Shown in pieces: positions 14,470-16,761 of a stretch of 16,761 nucleotides of DNA. Below the pieces are notes generated by a model that saw nothing but the letters and a program-made list of their open reading frames with translations, searched no databases and was not told the DNA's origin. Numbering within the stretch: position 1 is the first letter of the stretch; the number at the start of each line of letters is the position of its first letter. This DNA comes from Clostridiales bacterium (GTDB taxonomy: Bacteria; Bacillota; Clostridia; Lutisporales; Lutisporaceae), in NCBI GenBank assembly GCA_012842725.1, contig DUSG01000010.1, forward strand, positions 1 to 16,761. The letters are read 5' to 3'. Position numbers and translations under genes: made by a program.

Positions 14470-14910
14470 CTAACAGCAATTTTTAAAATAGCCTTCCAAA
14501 TTTACATAATACAACACATCATTGCTTTCATTAAAATCTTTAATATTTTTAATAAGCTCGGGTTGTTCATCACTCTTGAGAATTTGAAAACCTAAGCTTT
14601 TCCAAAATTCATAACATCCATTTAAAGCAAATGCTTTTTTTGCTCCATTTATTTCATAATAATTCAAAATTGTTTTTACTAAGGCTGTTCCAATTTTATT
14701 CCTACGATGTTTAACATCTACAACTATATTATCTATAATACAATAGTCCTTTGTAGAATAAGCTGTTCCACATCCTAATAATAGGCTATTTTCATAATAT
14801 ACAAAAAAATCTTTGTCTTTATATATGTCTGTATCACTATATCCCAAAGATGATAAAAAATTAATTATATCATCAATATCATCAATTATAGCTTTTCTTA
14901 CACTTATCAA
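14470..14910 (-). CDS. GNAT-family N-acetyltransferase
   Basis: The family transfers an acetyl group from acetyl-CoA to an amine; the substrate here is unknown. The 146 residues hold a single GNAT fold. The pattern VVDVKHRRNKIGTALVKTIL (about 63-82) contains the R/QxxGxG/A acetyl-CoA loop (R70, G74, A76). It is followed by a helix, AFALNGCYEFWKSLGF (motif B-like) and a C-terminal extension rich in Asn and Asp. The overall look is like small N-acetylglutamate synthase-type GNATs, but this is only a resemblance. The start is TTG at 14910: no ATG is near, and AGGGGG lies 7 bases upstream. It is 28 bases after dacF and probably co-transcribed with it. Confidence 0.88.
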   Translation of the reverse strand: MISVRKAIIDDIDDIINFLSSLGYSDTDIYKDKDFFVYYENSLLLGCGTAYSTKDYCIIDNIVVDVKHRRNKIGTALVKTILNYYEINGAKKAFALNGCYEFWKSLGFQILKSDEQPELIKNIKDFNESNDVLYYVNLEGYFKNCC

Positions 14911-14938
14911 TATGAGACCCCCTATTATTTGTTATTCT

Positions 14939-16054
14939 TTATAGATTTTTTAAAATCTTCTTAATGTAATATATAATGCTTGATGATTCTATATTTTCCC
15001 TATATACCAAATCAGTTTTTCCAATTAAAGTATTATCAATATATATTTCCACTTGACCAGCTATATGGTTTTCATAAACAGGAGCTTTAACATTGGATGT
15101 TAAATTGTCCTTAAATGACATTTTTTCTTCACCATTCACTTTTACCGGTATATATAAATCATCTTTTGGATATATGCCGGTTATTTCTTTTTTACCTTTT
15201 CGTACTGTAATATATTTATAAGGAAGATTTTTGTCAATAGCATGTACTCTTTTGTAATTATTGAATCCGTATTCTAATAATTGAGAAGACACATCCCACA
15301 TATCAGCACAGTTTAATACCACAGAAACAAGCTGCCAATTATTACGTGTTGCAGAGGCTACTAGGCACCTTCCAGCTTTTTTTGTATAACCTGTTTTTAC
15401 ACCATCTCCCCCATCAAATTGCCATAACATTTTGTTTTTATTGGTCAGCACTCTATCCCAATTTTCCTCTTCTGGCCCAGGGATTGTTTTCTTTTTTGTT
15501 TTAACTATTTCAGCAAATTTATCATTTTTTAAGGCATAACATGTAATCAACCCAAGGTCATATGCAGTTGTATAGTGATTATCATCATGCAGACCATGTG
15601 GATTTGTAAAGTTTGTATTATAAGCACCAATTTCTTTTGCTTTATTATTCATTAATTCTGCAAATTTTTCAACACTACCACATAAATGTTCTGCTACCGC
15701 TACTGATGCATCATTACCTGATCTTAACATAATAGCATAGAGTAAATCTTCTAATTTTATTTTTTCACCTTCTCGTAAATATACAGAAGAACCTTCTTGA
15801 ATTGAAGCATTTCTGCTTATTGTTACAATTTCATCTAACCTTCCACTTTCTATTGCTAGAATGACAGTCATAATTTTTGTTGTACTAGCCATTGGAAGTT
15901 TTATGTTTTCATTTTTCGCGTATAATACTCTACCTGTATTAACATCCATAAGTATACAAGCTTTTGTATTTATATCAGCTACGTCTGCATACGTAGAATT
16001 CATTAATATTATAAATATAAGCACAACAAAAAAACAAATTCTTCTGCGTATCAT
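14939..16054 (-). CDS. dacF: D-alanyl-D-alanine carboxypeptidase, DacF-like (peptidase S11)
   Basis: This low-molecular-weight penicillin-binding protein removes the terminal D-Ala from peptidoglycan stem pentapeptides on the outer face of the membrane. Counting from ATG 16054 (371 residues), a signal peptide MIRRRICFFVVLIFIILMNSTYA is followed by the S11 domain. The catalytic set is complete: S57 and K60 (ASTTK), S112-G113-N114 (RSGND) and K220-T221-G222 (VKTGYTKKAG). A C-terminal beta domain (about 265-345) leads to an Ile/Lys-rich tail, YYIKKILKNL, probably an amphipathic anchor as in PBP5. An ATG 16 codons upstream (16102) has no SD and would put basic residues before the signal peptide; GGAG 7 bases before 16054 decides the start. 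A TTGACA promoter lies just upstream. DacF acts in spore cortex synthesis in Bacillus; a vegetative role is equally possible here. Confidence 0.93.
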   Translation of the reverse strand: MIRRRICFFVVLIFIILMNSTYADVADINTKACILMDVNTGRVLYAKNENIKLPMASTTKIMTVILAIESGRLDEIVTISRNASIQEGSSVYLREGEKIKLEDLLYAIMLRSGNDASVAVAEHLCGSVEKFAELMNNKAKEIGAYNTNFTNPHGLHDDNHYTTAYDLGLITCYALKNDKFAEIVKTKKKTIPGPEEENWDRVLTNKNKMLWQFDGGDGVKTGYTKKAGRCLVASATRNNWQLVSVVLNCADMWDVSSQLLEYGFNNYKRVHAIDKNLPYKYITVRKGKKEITGIYPKDDLYIPVKVNGEEKMSFKDNLTSNVKAPVYENHIAGQVEIYIDNTLIGKTDLVYRENIESSSIIYYIKKILKNL

Positions 16055-16099
16055 ATCATCACTCCATCTTCTTTTTAGTTTATTATTGACAGAATGATG

Positions 16100-16127
16100 C
16101 ATATAATACTTTTACAATAGATGTCAA
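16100..16127 (-). promoter_or_regulatory. Promoter of dacF
   Basis: A perfect -35 TTGACA (16127-16122) is followed, 16 bases later on the minus strand, by TATATG, about 46 bases before the dacF ATG. It starts 4 bases past the end of the MazG-like gene, so dacF can be expressed independently. No clear sigma-F or sigma-G sporulation promoter was seen. Confidence 0.55.
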
Positions 16128-16130
16128 ACT

Positions 16131-16529
16131 TTAACTCTTTATTATTTTACACCCAAACTCTTTGGCTATTTTTTCTGCTTCTTTAATATCATCATCTCCC
16201 CATATAGACCATCCACCCTTTAAAATACCGTTTACATAGATTTCTACTTTATCATTCCTTAATATCATTACATTTCCAACTCTTTTTTTCATTTGCACAA
16301 CTTGACGTTTAATTGCTTCTTCAATATCTACATCAAATATTTTAAGAGCAATAAATAAACAAGACAATGCATCTTCCAATTCTCTTTTAGCTCTATCTGT
16401 ATCCCCTTTTAAAAGAGCTTTTAGGGATTCTGCTACTTCCTCATTTAAGTGACTCATTACTTCTTTAGGATCGTCAGTTGAATATTTTCTATTCTCCCAA
16501 ATCAATTCTACCGCACTTTTTAAATCCAT
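16131..16529 (-). CDS. MazG-like nucleotide pyrophosphohydrolase domain protein
   Basis: MazG-like enzymes hydrolyse (d)NTPs to monophosphates and pyrophosphate, often cleaning the nucleotide pool. In this 132-residue protein the all-alpha domain spans about 1-84. The metal-binding pattern is present: EEVAE (E30, E31, E34) in the first helix and ELED (E50, D53) in the second, matching EExxE followed by ExxD. Residues 87-132 are an extra alpha/beta segment (ILRNDKVEIYVNGILKGGWS, then an Ala/Glu/Lys helix) not found in minimal MazG proteins. The ATG at 16529 has GGAGG 5 bases upstream. The gene may be transcribed alone or with dacF. Substrate is unknown; a phosphoribosyl-ATP pyrophosphohydrolase-like role is less likely since no his gene is nearby. 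Confidence 0.8.
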   Translation of the reverse strand: MDLKSAVELIWENRKYSTDDPKEVMSHLNEEVAESLKALLKGDTDRAKRELEDALSCLFIALKIFDVDIEEAIKRQVVQMKKRVGNVMILRNDKVEIYVNGILKGGWSIWGDDDIKEAEKIAKEFGCKIIKS

Positions 16530-16582
16530 ATTTTCCTCCTTAAAAACAAACCTTGGTATAATATGCCATCAACGCTTGTATT

Positions 16583-16588
16583 ATTATA
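16583..16588 (-). promoter_or_regulatory. Possible -10 element for the MazG-like gene
   Basis: A perfect TATAAT occurs on the minus strand about 54 bases before the ATG. Its 17-base-distant -35 would be TTTAAA, lying inside the neighbouring hairpin arm, which is a poor match. The gene needs a promoter here because a terminator lies upstream. Confidence 0.3.
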
Positions 16589-16598
16589 ACATAATAAA

Positions 16599-16634
16599 GA
16601 CATCCTTTAAAAGTATTTAACTTTAAAGGATGTC
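16599..16634 (-). terminator. Hairpin terminator for a transcript entering from the right
   Basis: Perfect 13-bp arms (GACATCCTTTAAA with TTTAAAGGATGTC) enclose a 10-base loop. On the minus strand TTTATTATGTT follows. It would end a minus-strand transcript that starts beyond the window, before the MazG-like gene. Confidence 0.7.
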
Positions 16635-16761
16635 GATCAAGTCCAATTTTTTGTGTAAAAATCCCTCTAGTTAGAACCAAGTGTTTCTATCACCACCGCT
16701 TGGCTTATTATACCGCCTCCGACCCTTTAGGTGTTAAGGATACACTATCACTTGGCTTTGC
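16635..16761. mobile_element. GC-richer edge segment, possibly the end of an insertion sequence or a structured RNA
   Basis: The last 81 bases are about 47% GC by hand count, far above the rest of the window, and no long open frame is present. The outer sequence GATCAAGTCC, then AATTTTTTGTGTAAAAA (16635-16661), resembles from memory the terminal repeats of mutator-type (IS256-like) elements. Farther in, CTATCAC...CTTGGCTT occurs twice, and CCAAG/CTTGG can pair. On the minus strand one frame would end a protein ...TPKGSEAV at tandem TAA stops (about 16708-16761), using codons (TCG, GCG, GGG) rare in the neighbours. The window is too short to decide. Confidence 0.3.

Noticed and set aside
1008..14922. 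Shared 11-mer AGGGGGTCTCA at the start of the small plus-strand ORF and of the GNAT gene
   Set aside because: Half of it is the SD itself, and the remainder is only five bases; it is probably chance, with no further similarity on either side.
16085..16106. Plus-strand TTGACA followed by TATAAT between the MazG-like gene and dacF
   Set aside because: The two hexamers are only 10 bases apart, too close for a promoter, and no plus-strand gene follows. The minus-strand TTGACA promoter for dacF explains the region better.
16680..16727. Possible group II intron domain V (AGCC ... GGTTCT ... GAGGG)
   Set aside because: The stem is short, the GAAA tetraloop and the catalytic AGC/GUU arrangement do not line up, and no maturase is visible.
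16754..16761. Word GCAAAGCC (minus strand) at the right edge, reminiscent of the c-di-GMP-I riboswitch core
   Set aside because: The bases that should follow (CUAA, then the GGUAGC-type receptor) are absent, so the match is too short to support a riboswitch.

Overview
The window looks like chromosomal DNA of an anaerobic, low-GC, probably spore-forming Clostridia (Firmicutes). The evidence is the very AT-rich DNA, the strong G-rich Shine-Dalgarno (SD) sites, the clostridial-type IspH-ribosomal protein S1 fusion, a DacF-type D,D-carboxypeptidase, ferredoxin-linked 2-oxoacid oxidation and a large glutamate dehydrogenase. All convincing genes but one are on the minus strand, so the text below reads from right to left.

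Right edge (16635-16761): a GC-richer stretch next to a hairpin terminator. It may be the end of an insertion sequence or a structured RNA, and is unresolved. Then (16529-12988): a MazG-like NTP pyrophosphohydrolase, a secreted DacF-like carboxypeptidase with its own promoter, a GNAT acetyltransferase and a biotin-dependent carboxyltransferase (OadA/PycB type) with no biotin domain. Centre (12964-11484): a lone plus-strand gene of unknown function, with an RNase HII-like N-terminal motif and a C-terminal Cys/His cluster, sits divergent to surE.

Amino acid catabolism block (11283-6212): korD-korA-korB-korC encode a complete ferredoxin-dependent 2-oxoacid oxidoreductase. They are co-transcribed with an RpiR-family regulator gene from a good sigma-A-type promoter that carries three TTGCA-centred repeats. 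gdhA follows, with a leader hairpin and a terminator. Glutamate dehydrogenase makes 2-oxoglutarate, ammonia and NADH; the Kor complex could turn that 2-oxoacid into succinyl-CoA, CO2 and reduced ferredoxin, so the block reads as a glutamate-oxidation module.

Housekeeping operon (6063-1140): an HI0933/BaiN-like flavoprotein, a small membrane-anchored protein, cmk, plsC and ispH-rpsA, tightly packed, with TTG or GTG starts on four of the five genes. It links nucleotide, phospholipid, isoprenoid and translation functions. Left end: a single cheR chemotaxis methyltransferase gene, separated from ispH-rpsA by 240 bases with two hairpins, a C-rich possible small RNA on the minus strand and a 28-codon ORF on the plus strand.

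No tRNA, rRNA, CRISPR array or prophage gene was seen. No gap without a gene exceeds 300 bases. The most interesting leads are the RNase H-like unknown gene, the cheR/ispH intergenic region, the Kor operon repeats and the GC-rich right edge.
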